From Lewinellaceae bacterium (lineage in GTDB: Bacteria; Bacteroidota; Bacteroidia; Chitinophagales; Saprospiraceae), in contig JADJRC010000020.1 in assembly GCA_016712415.1 (NCBI GenBank), positions 35,790 through 99,789 of the forward strand: a stretch of 64,000 nucleotides of DNA, given 5' to 3'. Under the pieces are notes generated by a model. That model ran no database searches, had not been told where the DNA came from, and saw only the letters and a program-made list of their open reading frames with translations. The position numbers and the translations under genes are program-made. Positions 34,907 through 44,451 of the stretch are shown here, in pieces (position 1 is the stretch's first letter; each line of letters opens with the position of its first letter).

Positions 34907-37234
34907 ATGAAAAAAAAGCACACACCTCCCGATCCCAATCCGGAAAATCCCGAAACGTTTACCGGTCTGAAGCGCCGCAAACCTGCCGCAGTAGCGGGAG
35001 GCCTGCCCGCTGTGGTGAGCAGTGTGAAGCATATACTCAGCGAAATGGATGTCGTCAGGGGATTCAAAGCCCTGGCCCAACTCAATCAAAAGGACGGCCA
35101 CGACTGCCCCGGCTGCGCCTGGCCCGACCCCGACGACGAGCGTTCCGGTATAGCGGAATACTGTGAAAACGGCGCCAAGGCAATCGCTGAAGAAGCCACC
35201 ACCAAAAAGCTTACGGCCGGTTTCTTTGCCCGGAACAGCGTCGCCGAGCTGTCCGCCCTGTCCGACTACGAGATCGGCAAAAAAAGCAGGGTGGCGGAAC
35301 CGGTTTACCTGCCGCCCGGCGGTACCCACTATCAACCCATCAGTTGGGACCAGGCATTTGCCAAAATTGCCACCCACCTGAACAGGCTCGCCTCCCCCGA
35401 CGAGGCTGTTTTTTATACTTCCGGACGCACCAGCAACGAAGCGGCATTTCTGTACCAGTTGTTTGTCCGGGAATTCGGTACCAACAACCTGCCCGATTGC
35501 AGCAATATGTGTCACGAATCCAGCGGCGTGGCGCTCGGCGAGTCGCTGGGCATCGGGAAAGGTTCGGTTACACTGGAAGATTTTTACGAAGCGGAGGTGA
35601 TCGTGATACTCGGCCAGAATCCCGGCACCAACCACCCGCGTATGATGACTGCCCTGCAAAAGGCAAAAGCCGGGGGAGCAAAGATTATTTCCGTCAATCC
35701 GCTGAAAGAAACCGGGTTGCTGGCCTTCAGCCATCCACAGCAATTGAAAGGGCTGCTGGGGGAGTCCAGCCCGCTCACAGATATATTTCTACAGGTAAAA
35801 ATAAACGGCGATATGGCGCTGCTCAAAGCGCTGGCCCTGTTCATGCTGGAATCGGAAACGCAAAACCCGGGAACCGTTTTTGATCGCGACTTCATCCGCG
35901 ACCACACGACAGGAGCGGAAGCCTACCTGGACAGTTTAAAGCATTACACCCCCGAGGACCTGTCAGAAGTCTGCGGCGTTCCCCTGCAACAGATCCGTGC
36001 AGCTGCCGATCTGCTCATTTCCAATAAAAAGATCATCGCCTGCTGGGCGATGGGGCTCACCCAGCATAAAAATGCGGTCGCCACCATACAGGAAATCGTG
36101 AACCTGCTGCTGCTCAAGGGCAGTATCGGCAAACCCGGTGCAGGCACCTGTCCGGTGCGTGGACACAGCAATGTGCAGGGCGACCGCACCATGGGCATCA
36201 ACGAAAAGCCGCCGCAGGCCTTTCTCGACAGTCTTGAACGGGTATTCGGATTCCGGCCGCCACAGCAACACGGCTACGACGTGGTGGAGTGCATCCACGC
36301 CATGCACACGGGCAAGGCCAAAGTATTCATGGCTATGGGCGGCAATTTCCTGTCCGCTACCCCGGATACGGTCTATACCGCCGAAGCGCTGCGCCGCTGC
36401 GACCTCACGGTGCAGGTGTCGACCAAACTCAACCGCAGCCACCTGGTGCACGGCCGGGAGGCCATTATTCTGCCCTGCCTCGCCCGCACCGACCTCGATA
36501 TCCTGAACGGGGAGCGGCAGTTCGTGTCCGTAGAAAATTCGATGGGTATTGTCCATTCCTCCAGGGGCAACCTGCCGCCTGTGTCGACCGACATGCTCAG
36601 CGAACCGGTCATTGTGTGCCGCCTGGCAAAAGCCGTTTTTGAGGCGCGCTCCGGAGCAAATGCCGATGGAAAAACCGACTGGGATAAATACCTCTTGCAC
36701 TACGACCACATTCGCAGCGACATCGAAAAAACGATTCCCGGTTTTGACGATTACAACCTGCGCGTACGCGAGCCGGGTGGTTTTTACCTGCCCAACGGCT
36801 CCAGGGTTGGAAAATTCAATACCCTTAACGGCAAGGCGAACTTCAGCCTTGCCGGAGTCCCGGAAACAAAACTGTCTGACGATGAGTATATTATGATGAC
36901 CATACGCAGTCACGACCAGTTTAATACCACTATTTACGGCCTCGACGACCGCTACCGGGGTATTTTCCACGAACGGCGGGTAATCCTGATGAACCCGACA
37001 GATATATACCGGGCAGGCCTGCTCGATGGCGACGTGGTCGATATTTTCAATTACCACGACGGCATTGAACGCGTGGCGCGTAAATTTATCGTCGTGGCTT
37101 ACGATATTCCGGAACAATGTACAGCCACCTACTTTCCCGAGACGAATGTGCTGGTGCCGATCAGCAGCACGGCAGAGAAAAGCAACACCCCAACGTCGAA
37201 AATGGTGGTGGTGAAGGTGCAGAAAGCAAAATGA
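34907..37234 (+). CDS. FdhF/YdeP-family molybdopterin oxidoreductase
   Basis: 775 residues. Seen: N-terminal HDCPGCAWPDPDDERSG, the domain entry PISWDQAFAKIATHL, TNNLPDCSNMCHESSGVALG, EVIVILGQNPGTNHPRMMTA, AVATIQEIVNLLLLKGSIGK with PGAG, RGHSNVQGDRTMGI, and the C-terminal MoCo domain with SHDQFNTTIYGLDDRYRGIF. This is the YdeP/FdhF branch, which binds molybdopterin guanine dinucleotide but carries a modified N terminus compared with classic formate dehydrogenase. The electron donor is probably formate or a related compound; unproven. The start MKKKHTPPD follows the 34-bp array; its ATGA overlaps the last stop of one array frame. Confidence 0.93.
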   Translation: MKKKHTPPDPNPENPETFTGLKRRKPAAVAGGLPAVVSSVKHILSEMDVVRGFKALAQLNQKDGHDCPGCAWPDPDDERSGIAEYCENGAKAIAEEATTKKLTAGFFARNSVAELSALSDYEIGKKSRVAEPVYLPPGGTHYQPISWDQAFAKIATHLNRLASPDEAVFYTSGRTSNEAAFLYQLFVREFGTNNLPDCSNMCHESSGVALGESLGIGKGSVTLEDFYEAEVIVILGQNPGTNHPRMMTALQKAKAGGAKIISVNPLKETGLLAFSHPQQLKGLLGESSPLTDIFLQVKINGDMALLKALALFMLESETQNPGTVFDRDFIRDHTTGAEAYLDSLKHYTPEDLSEVCGVPLQQIRAAADLLISNKKIIACWAMGLTQHKNAVATIQEIVNLLLLKGSIGKPGAGTCPVRGHSNVQGDRTMGINEKPPQAFLDSLERVFGFRPPQQHGYDVVECIHAMHTGKAKVFMAMGGNFLSATPDTVYTAEALRRCDLTVQVSTKLNRSHLVHGREAIILPCLARTDLDILNGERQFVSVENSMGIVHSSRGNLPPVSTDMLSEPVIVCRLAKAVFEARSGANADGKTDWDKYLLHYDHIRSDIEKTIPGFDDYNLRVREPGGFYLPNGSRVGKFNTLNGKANFSLAGVPETKLSDDEYIMMTIRSHDQFNTTIYGLDDRYRGIFHERRVILMNPTDIYRAGLLDGDVVDIFNYHDGIERVARKFIVVAYDIPEQCTATYFPETNVLVPISSTAEKSNTPTSKMVVVKVQKAK

Positions 37235-37292
37235 TCGCGGGTCTTGCTCTACGGCGCCTGACAGTAGCCATTCTGAATTTATTTCCCGCAGA

Positions 37293-37467
37293 TTCCCGCA
37301 GAAAATAAGTCATCCCGAATTTCGCGTAGTTAGTGGGTTTCCCGCAGATACCCGCAGAAAAAACCCGCAGATTGCCGCAGATTTGGTAATATTCTGCGCA
37401 TTTCTGCGGGTTTTTTCTGCGGGTATCTGCGGGAAATAAATTCGGGGTGACTTATTTTCTGCGGGAA
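37293..37467. repeat. Nested inverted repeats, about 175 bp
   Basis: Inner pair: 37338-37371 and 37403-37436 are perfect 34-bp reverse complements with a 31-base loop (TTTCCCGCAGATACCCGCAG...). Outer pair: 37293-37322 and 37438-37467 match at 29 of 30. Both are made of a CCCGCAGA/TCTGCGGG core repeated many times. They lie between convergent genes (oxidoreductase stop 37234, metalloprotease stop 37481). May form a large cruciform or bidirectional terminator. Bases 37235-37292 show nothing else. Confidence 0.85.
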
Positions 37468-37480
37468 ACCCACGGCCTTG

Positions 37481-39898
37481 CTACATTTTCACAAACCGCT
37501 CCACCTCTTTCCGGCCATTCCCCTGCATCACAACAAGCAGGTAAACACCCTGTTGAAGACCGGAAATATCGATAGTCTGGCTCTCCTGGGTCAACGATTC
37601 GTGCAGCACCACCCGTCCGGCTATATCCGTCACCATGATCCTGCTATCCGGCAGCAGGTCGCCGGTGTATTGCAGGTTGAGCAGGTCGGATGCGGGGTTG
37701 GGATAAATCCGGATGAAATGAACGGCGGGCGCCTGCACCACACCGGCGCTTTCCGCTTCATCCTGGTCCTGCAGGAAGCCGGGCGTTGTCAGCAGTTTCG
37801 GACTGGAATAGCCGGAACAACTGGCTTTTACCCGCCAATGGTACGAGGTGGCAGGCTGTAATCCGCTGATGGTAACCTGCGTGACGGGGATGGTGCCAAG
37901 GGTGTACCAGGTATTCGAGGAGGCGTATTTGATCTGCAAGGTATAGTTGCTGGCGCCGCTGACGGCAGACCAGGAAATGCCGGCCGTTTTGGCGGTGATG
38001 CCGAGGTTGGTCAGGTTGCCAGGGGGATTGCAGGTGGTCCCGCTTCCGTTCGAATTGCTGAGCGTAACAAAAGTTGCCGTACCCGAATAGTTCGAGCAGT
38101 TGGCTTTCACCCGCCAGTTATAGGCGCTTGCAGCGCTCAGGCTATTGATCGTATAGGACGTGGACACGGTTGATCCTGCGGTGGTCCAGGCGGCTACACT
38201 GCTCCGCTTGTATTGCACGGTATAACTGCTCGCGCCGCTGACGGCGCTCCAGTTCAGTTTTGCGGAAGACGCGGTAATATTGGTGTTGGATAAACCCGTG
38301 GGGACCGGACATGCCCCTCCGTTGCCGTTGCCGTTGGAAGAGGTGGTAAAGGAAGCGGCGGGCGAGTAATTGGAGCAGTCGGTTTTGACCTGCCAGTTGT
38401 AATTGGTGTTGGCTGTTAGTCCGGTCAGGTTATAGGAGGCTGAGGTAGTGTTGCCTGCCGTAATCCAGGAAGAGGAAGCGGCTGTTTTGTATTGCACGGT
38501 GTAGGTGGTAGCGCCGGCGACAATTCCCCACGACAGCGTCGCGGAAGAAGTGGTGATGTTGCCGGCATTCAGTCCGACCGGCGCCACGCCTGAGGCGGAG
38601 AGGCAGGTGGCTGCCTGTACCTTGTCGCGGATGCGGTTGCCGGGCAATGTGCCGAAGCCGTTGTTGAAATTGATGCCATAGTTCGTCAGGTGGCAGTAAC
38701 TCATAATGGTGCCGCCGTTGGCAGGCGCCGGTCCGGGTGAACAACCGCCTTCTGTGGGATAGCAGTTGTCGAGCGCGCCGCCGGGCCAGTTGCACGACTG
38801 GGTGTGCCACGAACCCAGGTTGTGCCCCAGTTCGTGTGTGACCACCTCCACCGTCCAGGAAAACACCGGCACATTCTGGTAGGAAGTATTGATGGCACTC
38901 ACCCCATGCGCCTAGTTTTTGAAACAAATGACATCGAGGTAGGCGATGCCGCCACCGAGGTTACGGGTGGAGAGGAAATGCGCGAGGTTGCCTGTGAAAT
39001 TGGTGCCCCGCGTGGCGCGGAACGCATTGAGTACTGAGCTGGTATTGCCGTATGAAGCATAAGGGTCCGATGATGTCCAGACGTATATTTGAGAAATGGC
39101 TATACCTACATTTTCGTTCGCGTAAAGCGTCGCGACCTGATTAAAAAAACCGGTTACATAATTGGTGACATTGGTGACACTTGAACCTTTGTCGAGGTAC
39201 ATTTTGTAATCGCATTCAAAGTACACCTGGACGGCCTTGCAGCCTGCGGCACGATCTTCCACCGCCGTGGGCTCCTCGCCGGGAACGAGCGCTGCCTCGT
39301 CGCTGAAGCAGGCAAACGGCGATGCGGCTTTAAGGTCCTGCGTTCGGTAGAGGATATGCTTCCCGGACCCGTCATCCAGTTTGCCCAGTTGATAGGCGCC
39401 CGTTTCATCGCTGAAGAAACCCATGATCTCGCCGTCGAATATACTGATGGCGGCCAGCGACCCGGGATGATCCTGCACCACGCCGCGGTAATGCAACCCG
39501 TTTTCATAGGGTATATCATCGCGGGCGTCGGCGCCCAGTGCGCCTACGGTAAATCCCTCGGCAAGAAGATCTGTTTTTACGAGTTCGAGTTCAATTTTAC
39601 TCCCATAAGTATTTGGAATTGAAAAGGTTATGGTCATCGGGGCCGATCGAAGCAGTTGGTCGGTTGCGGCTGGGTCGGGTTCGAGGATGGTAGCCTGGTC
39701 GACTACGGACTGAAGGTCGGCTCTTTCCTGCGCAACAGACAGCGCCTGTACTTGCTGAAAACTGTCAGAGCTGCGATAACTTTCCAGCCATTCTGCCACA
39801 TGACCCGTATTTTGTGCCTGAATACCGGCAGGAAGGAGCAGCAGCAAAACGGAGGCGACGCCGAAAGAGCGGAGAATGATTAAAGAAAATCTTGTCAT
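37481..39898 (-). pseudogene. T9SS-sorted M12-type metalloprotease interrupted by an in-frame amber codon
   Basis: One frame of 806 codons with a single TAG at 38914-38912. Upstream half: signal peptide (SLIILRSFGVASVLLLLLPA), propeptide, and the start of the protease ending YLDVICFKN. Downstream half resumes AHGVSAINTSYQNVPVFSWT and holds the zinc site HELGHNLGSWH and the Met-turn IMSYCH, then three fibronectin type III domains (TTYTVQYKT, SSYTVQYKR and SNYTLQIKY strands) and a C-terminal T9SS sorting domain (RIYPNPASDLLNL, ending RKEVERFVKM). Relatives have a Tyr/Asn-type residue where the TAG lies. Without readthrough the zinc site is not made. Confidence 0.85.
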
Positions 39899-39950
39899 AA
39901 TAATTGCAAAAGATTAGAAAGGTGAAACAATCAGAATTTGGTTGCGGATA

Positions 39951-40778
39951 ATGATATTCAATCTGAATACCCAACTTGTCAAAGAACTGCCCGAAGGCCT
40001 GTCGCAGGTGTTGCGCGGTTTGTACTACGGCGATGCGCTGTTTGAAACGATACGTGTTTTCGACGGACGTATCCCTCTGATTGAACAGCATTGTTCGCGG
40101 CTTTTCAGGGGAATGGGATTGATGGGTTACATTATTCCGGACGATTGGTCTTCGGATTATTTTCAAGCAGAAATACTGCGCCTGGCTCCTTCCAATGCCC
40201 GCGTCCGGCTGACCGTCTGGCGTTCGCCGGGTGGGTTGTATTTTCCGGAAGACAATACGCCTCAATTTCTGATTCAGGCCCGGAATCTGACATCGGAGGC
40301 TTTCCAATGGTCTTCAGATGGTCTTCGGGTAGGATTATGTACTTCGGTTCGACTCGCTGTAGATCGTTTATCGGGCCTGAAGGCCCCGAATGTGCCGCGC
40401 TATGTAGCGGCCTCGCAGGAGGCGCGGTCAAAGGGTTGGGATGATGCGATTATTCTGAATGCGCATGAACGGGTTTGCGAAGCGACATCCAGCAATATTT
40501 TTTGGACAAGCGGCGGTGAACTTTTTACGCCGCCGCTGTCGGATGGCTGTGTAACCGGTGTAATGCGGGAATTATTGCTGGCCTTAACAAAACGCGAGGG
40601 GTATGCGGTAAACGAGAAATCCGCTACTTTCGCCGACCTTTTGGCGGCTGATGAGTTGTTCCTGACCAATGCCGTCAGTGGTATCCGCCCGGTAGCAGAA
40701 TGTGAGGGAAAGGTATACGGGTTTCAAAAAACGGCTGCTTTGTTCGACCTGGTGGCCGGCAATATTGCCGCCTTTTGA
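39951..40778 (+). CDS. Class IV PLP aminotransferase / aminodeoxychorismate lyase-like
   Basis: 275 residues from ATG 39951 (MIFNLNTQLVKELPEGLSQV). Fold-type IV enzyme. Seen: RGLYYGDALFETIRVFDGRI, the PLP-Lys region LSGLKAPNVPRYVAASQEA, and DDAIILNAHERVCEATSSN with IFW, then DGCVTGVMRELLL. The family includes branched-chain aminotransferases, D-amino acid aminotransferases and PabC lyase of folate synthesis; length and motifs favour the PabC/DAAT side but do not decide. Divergent from the metalloprotease gene. Confidence 0.85.
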   Translation: MIFNLNTQLVKELPEGLSQVLRGLYYGDALFETIRVFDGRIPLIEQHCSRLFRGMGLMGYIIPDDWSSDYFQAEILRLAPSNARVRLTVWRSPGGLYFPEDNTPQFLIQARNLTSEAFQWSSDGLRVGLCTSVRLAVDRLSGLKAPNVPRYVAASQEARSKGWDDAIILNAHERVCEATSSNIFWTSGGELFTPPLSDGCVTGVMRELLLALTKREGYAVNEKSATFADLLAADELFLTNAVSGIRPVAECEGKVYGFQKTAALFDLVAGNIAAF

Positions 40779-40914
40779 ACCGTGTTTTTGTAAGGCCCAT
40801 CGTGTTTCGGCGCGCCATATCAATACCCCTGGATACCCAAAAATTTAACATTTGACCGATGTTAAAATTTTGAAGGTGCGGAATGCATCACCCGGACCAT
40901 CCAATATTTTCAAC

Positions 40915-42149
40915 ATGTTGCAGAATCGCCAGGCCGCCGTCAGTTTCATTTTTATCACGCTTTTGATCGATGTCATCGGTTTTGGCATCATCATTCCGGT
41001 GATGCCGAAACTCATCACACAACTTACCGGCGAAACCCTGAGCCATGCCTCCCGGATCGGCGGATGGCTGATGTTCTCCTATGCATTCATGCAGTTTATC
41101 TGCGCGCCCATACTCGGCGGACTGAGCGACCGGTACGGTCGGCGGTCGGTGCTGTTGTTCTCGCTGTTCGGCTTTGGCGTCGACTATATTTTTATGGCCC
41201 TGGCGCCGACTATCGCCTGGCTGTTTCTCGGGCGTATCCTCGCGGGTATTCTGGGCAGCAGTTTCACGACCGGAGCGGCCTATATTGCCGATATAAGTAC
41301 CCCGAAAAGCGCGCCCAGAACTTCGGTATGATCGGCGCAGCCTTCGGGATAGGGTTTATTATCGGCCCCGTTCTGGGCGGATTACTCGGGCAGTTCGGGC
41401 CGCGTGTGCCCTTTCTCGCCGCAGCCGCGCTGGCGCTGGTCAACTGGCTCTATGGATTTTTTATCCTGCCGGAATCGCTGGCGCCCGAAAACCGCCGCGC
41501 ATTCGACTGGAAACGCGCAAACCCAATCGGCACGCTGATGCAATTGCGCAAGTACCCGGTAATCAGCGGATTGATCGCCTCGCTGGTGCTGCTGTACATC
41601 GCCTCGCATGCCGTCCAGGGCACCTGGTCGTTTTATACCATGGAAAAATTCGGGTGGAATGAAGCGATGGTCGGCTATTCCCTGGGTTTTGTGGGCATCA
41701 TCAGCGCCATAGTACAGGCGGGACTGATCAGGGTGCTCATTCCCTGGATGGGCCAGGAAAGGGGTGTTTACGTCGGATTGGGCTTCTATTGCATCGGATT
41801 TATTTTATTTGCCTTCGCCAGCCAGACCTGGATGATGTTTGTATTCTGCATCCCGTATTGTCTGGGGGGTATTGCTGGGCCGTCGCTGCAGGGTATCATA
41901 TCCACCCAGGTGCCGCCGAACGTACAGGGCGAATTGCAGGGAGGCCTGACCAGCCTGGTCAGCGCCACGGCCATCATCGGTCCGCCGCTGATGACCGGTT
42001 TGTTCTCCTATTTTACCGGCCCTGCAGCGCCGGTTTATTTTGCCGGAGCCGCCATGCTTGCAGGGGCGGTATTGGCCCTCCTGAGCACACTTCTGGCCTT
42101 TCGGACCTTTCACTGGAAACCCAGACAAAAAACACGAACCACGACATGA
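40915..42149 (+). pseudogene. MFS multidrug/tetracycline-type transporter, one-base frameshift
   Basis: From ATG 40915 (MLQNRQAAVSFIFITLLIDV, GFGIIIPVMPKL). The first frame covers four or five membrane helices, including the MFS signature GGLSDRYGRRSVLLFSLFG, then runs off at PKSAPRTSV. The second frame continues QNFGMIGAAFGIGFIIGPVL through the remaining helices to 42149. Inserting one base at about 41304 (CCG[G]AAAAG) gives TPEKRAQNFG and a 411-residue protein, a normal MFS length. Related to TetA/Bcr type drug exporters. The stop overlaps the accC ATG (ATGA), so the pair was an operon. Confidence 0.85.
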
Positions 42150-43615
42150 AAAAGATACTTGTAGCCAACCGGGGTGAAATTGCCCTTCGCATCATGCGCA
42201 CCGCCCGCCGAATGGGTATCGGTACCGTGGCGGTCTATTCCGAAGCCGACCGCCGTGCGCCGCACGTTCGCTTTGCCGATGAGGCTGTCCTGCTCGGTCC
42301 CGCTCCTTCCGCCCAAAGTTATCTGAAGGGCGAAAAAATCATTGAAATAGCGCGCGAACTGGGCGTCGACGGCATACACCCTGGTTATGGGTTCCTGAGT
42401 GAAAATGCCGGGTTTGCCCGAATGGTCGCAGATGCCGGGATTACGTTTATCGGGCCGAGACCCCACAGTATCGATATGATGGGCAACAAACTGGCGGCCA
42501 AGGAGGCGGCGAAAAAATTCAATGTGCCTATGGTCCCCGGTATCGAGGAGGCCATCACCGATGCAGGAATGGCCAAAGAGATTGGCCGTCAGGTGGGCTA
42601 CCCGATCCTGATCAAGGCATCTGCCGGCGGCGGCGGAAAAGGCATGCGTATCGTGGAACGCGAGAGCGAACTGGAAGAGCAAATGGATCGCGCCATTTCC
42701 GAGGCCATCTCCGCCTTCGGCGATGGCGCCGTATTTATTGAAAAATATGTCACCGGTCCGCGACATGTGGAAGTTCAGGTCATGGGCGATTTGCACGGCA
42801 ATATTGTTTACCTTTTTGAACGGGAATGCTCCATCCAGCGCCGCCACCAGAAGGTCGTGGAAGAAGCGCCCAGCGCCATTCTTACCCCCGAGCTGCGCAA
42901 GGCAATGGGTGAAGCCGCCGTAAGGGTGGCTCAGGCCTGCGACTATGTCGGCGCCGGAACCGTCGAGTTTCTGGTAGATGAACAGCGCAATTTCTATTTC
43001 CTGGAAATGAATACACGCCTGCAGGTGGAACATCCGGTAACCGAAATGATCACCGGACTCGACCTCGTGGAACTACAGATTCGTGTGGCGCGGGGAGAGC
43101 GCCTGCCATTCGTGCAGGACGACCTGAGCATACACGGACATGCCCTCGAACTGCGCGTTTATGCAGAAGACCCGCTGAACAATTTTTTGCCTTCCGTCGG
43201 GACATTGCTGAAGTATCGCATCCCGGAAGGCGAGGGGATACGGGTAGACGGCGGCTACGAGGAAGGTATGGAAGTACCGATCTATTACGATCCGATGCTG
43301 GCCAAACTCGTCGTCTGGGGCGCTAACAGGGCCGAGGCCATTCAGAAGATGAAAGAAGCCATCGCCGGCTACGACGTGGAAGGCGTGGCAACCACCCTGC
43401 CTTTCGGACAGTTTGTCCTCGATCACCCGGCCTTTGTATCCGCCGATTTTGATACGCACTTCGTGCAACACTATTTTTCTCCGGAAAAACTGATCGAGCG
43501 GCAACAGGAAGATGCCCACGCGGCGGCTTTACTGGCATTGCGGCTGCATCTGGACCATAAACGCCGGTTGAAGGCGGTGGCTTCGGTGTCGTCCAACTGG
43601 AAGCAGAAACGATAG
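42146..43615 (+). CDS. accC: Biotin carboxylase subunit of an acyl-CoA carboxylase
   Basis: 489 residues from ATG 42146 (MKKILVANRGEIALRIMRTA). It carboxylates biotin using ATP and bicarbonate; the biotinyl carrier and carboxyltransferase must be elsewhere. Seen: GVDGIHPGYGFLSENAGFAR, ATP-grasp loop KASAGGGGKGMRIVERESEL, active-site FLEMNTRLQVEHPVTEM and the C-terminal domain ELRVYAEDPLNNFLPSVGTL. It is about 40 residues longer than E. coli AccC, as in propionyl-CoA carboxylase-type subunits of Bacteroidota. ATG overlaps the MFS stop by four bases. Confidence 0.94.
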   Translation: MKKILVANRGEIALRIMRTARRMGIGTVAVYSEADRRAPHVRFADEAVLLGPAPSAQSYLKGEKIIEIARELGVDGIHPGYGFLSENAGFARMVADAGITFIGPRPHSIDMMGNKLAAKEAAKKFNVPMVPGIEEAITDAGMAKEIGRQVGYPILIKASAGGGGKGMRIVERESELEEQMDRAISEAISAFGDGAVFIEKYVTGPRHVEVQVMGDLHGNIVYLFERECSIQRRHQKVVEEAPSAILTPELRKAMGEAAVRVAQACDYVGAGTVEFLVDEQRNFYFLEMNTRLQVEHPVTEMITGLDLVELQIRVARGERLPFVQDDLSIHGHALELRVYAEDPLNNFLPSVGTLLKYRIPEGEGIRVDGGYEEGMEVPIYYDPMLAKLVVWGANRAEAIQKMKEAIAGYDVEGVATTLPFGQFVLDHPAFVSADFDTHFVQHYFSPEKLIERQQEDAHAAALLALRLHLDHKRRLKAVASVSSNWKQKR

Positions 43616-43706
43616 CCGCCCTGCTTGCTGTCGCAAGTCATTCAAACCGGAATCCGGGATCATCGCCGTTTATTCAACAATGCTTTTACTTGCCCGAAAA
43701 AGGGGT

Positions 43707-44441
43707 ATGAAAAAGTTATTGTTGCTCGCGTTTTTTTGCTTTCCGGCAATGTCCGGCTTTTCGGGTACATGTTGCGATTCCTTTCCACAGTACACCGCAA
43801 CGGCGCCGACAGCGGTTCCTGTGCGGACTGACGGATACATTGACTGGCCATCGCCGAGGTATTTCTGGACGCCTTCGGGATACAACCTCCATGCCGGTGA
43901 AGGCAACATTTACATGACCAACCTGTCGTATGGCATAACCGACTTTTTTACAGCAGGCGGCGGCCTGATTCCACTCGTTTTACCGGGCATTTTTGTGCTG
44001 CCGGTCTGGACTTCCGTCAAATTCAGCCTCGGCGATCCGGATGACAAACTTGGCGCACTGGCCACCGGCGGACTCATCGGCATCATACCGGGACACAGCA
44101 AAACGACCTATGGTTGTGTGTACGGGCTGGGTACGCTGGGAAGTCGTGAAAGAAATGCCACAGTGGGCGTTTTTTATGGTTATTTCGGCGATGACTGGGG
44201 GTCACGACCGGCTTTTACCCTGAGTGGCATGAATACTGTTTCCGAAAGGTGGGCGATCATCAGCGATAACGGTTTTATTTTTGACAAAAACGGCAACACG
44301 TATTTCCTGTCGTTGGGCGCCCGTATGAACGGGAAAAAACTGGTGACCGATTTTGGACTGGTGCGGTTTATTTCACCGGAAAACACGGATGTCTCTCTTT
44401 TTCCCATGTTTAGCCTGTCGTACCCTTTTGGTTATGATTAA
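43707..44441 (+). CDS. Exported protein of unknown function, probable barrel-like
   Basis: 244 residues from ATG 43707, start of a signal peptide (MKKLLLLAFFCFPAMSGFSG). The body is rich in Gly, aromatic and beta-strand patterns (NLSYGITDFFTAGGGLIPLV, GVFYGYFGDDWG), ending MFSLSYPFGYD, with an outer-membrane-like alternating strand at the end. No domain recognised. It is downstream of accC with a 91-base gap and converges with the glycosidase gene. Confidence 0.65.
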   Translation: MKKLLLLAFFCFPAMSGFSGTCCDSFPQYTATAPTAVPVRTDGYIDWPSPRYFWTPSGYNLHAGEGNIYMTNLSYGITDFFTAGGGLIPLVLPGIFVLPVWTSVKFSLGDPDDKLGALATGGLIGIIPGHSKTTYGCVYGLGTLGSRERNATVGVFYGYFGDDWGSRPAFTLSGMNTVSERWAIISDNGFIFDKNGNTYFLSLGARMNGKKLVTDFGLVRFISPENTDVSLFPMFSLSYPFGYD

Positions 44442-44451
44442 CCCCCGGTCG

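Noticed and set aside
33946..35166. A 406-residue repeat protein read through the 34-bp array
   Set aside because: All three plus frames are open for the same trivial reason, and this frame runs out of phase into the oxidoreductase gene; the product has no start context or plausible fold.
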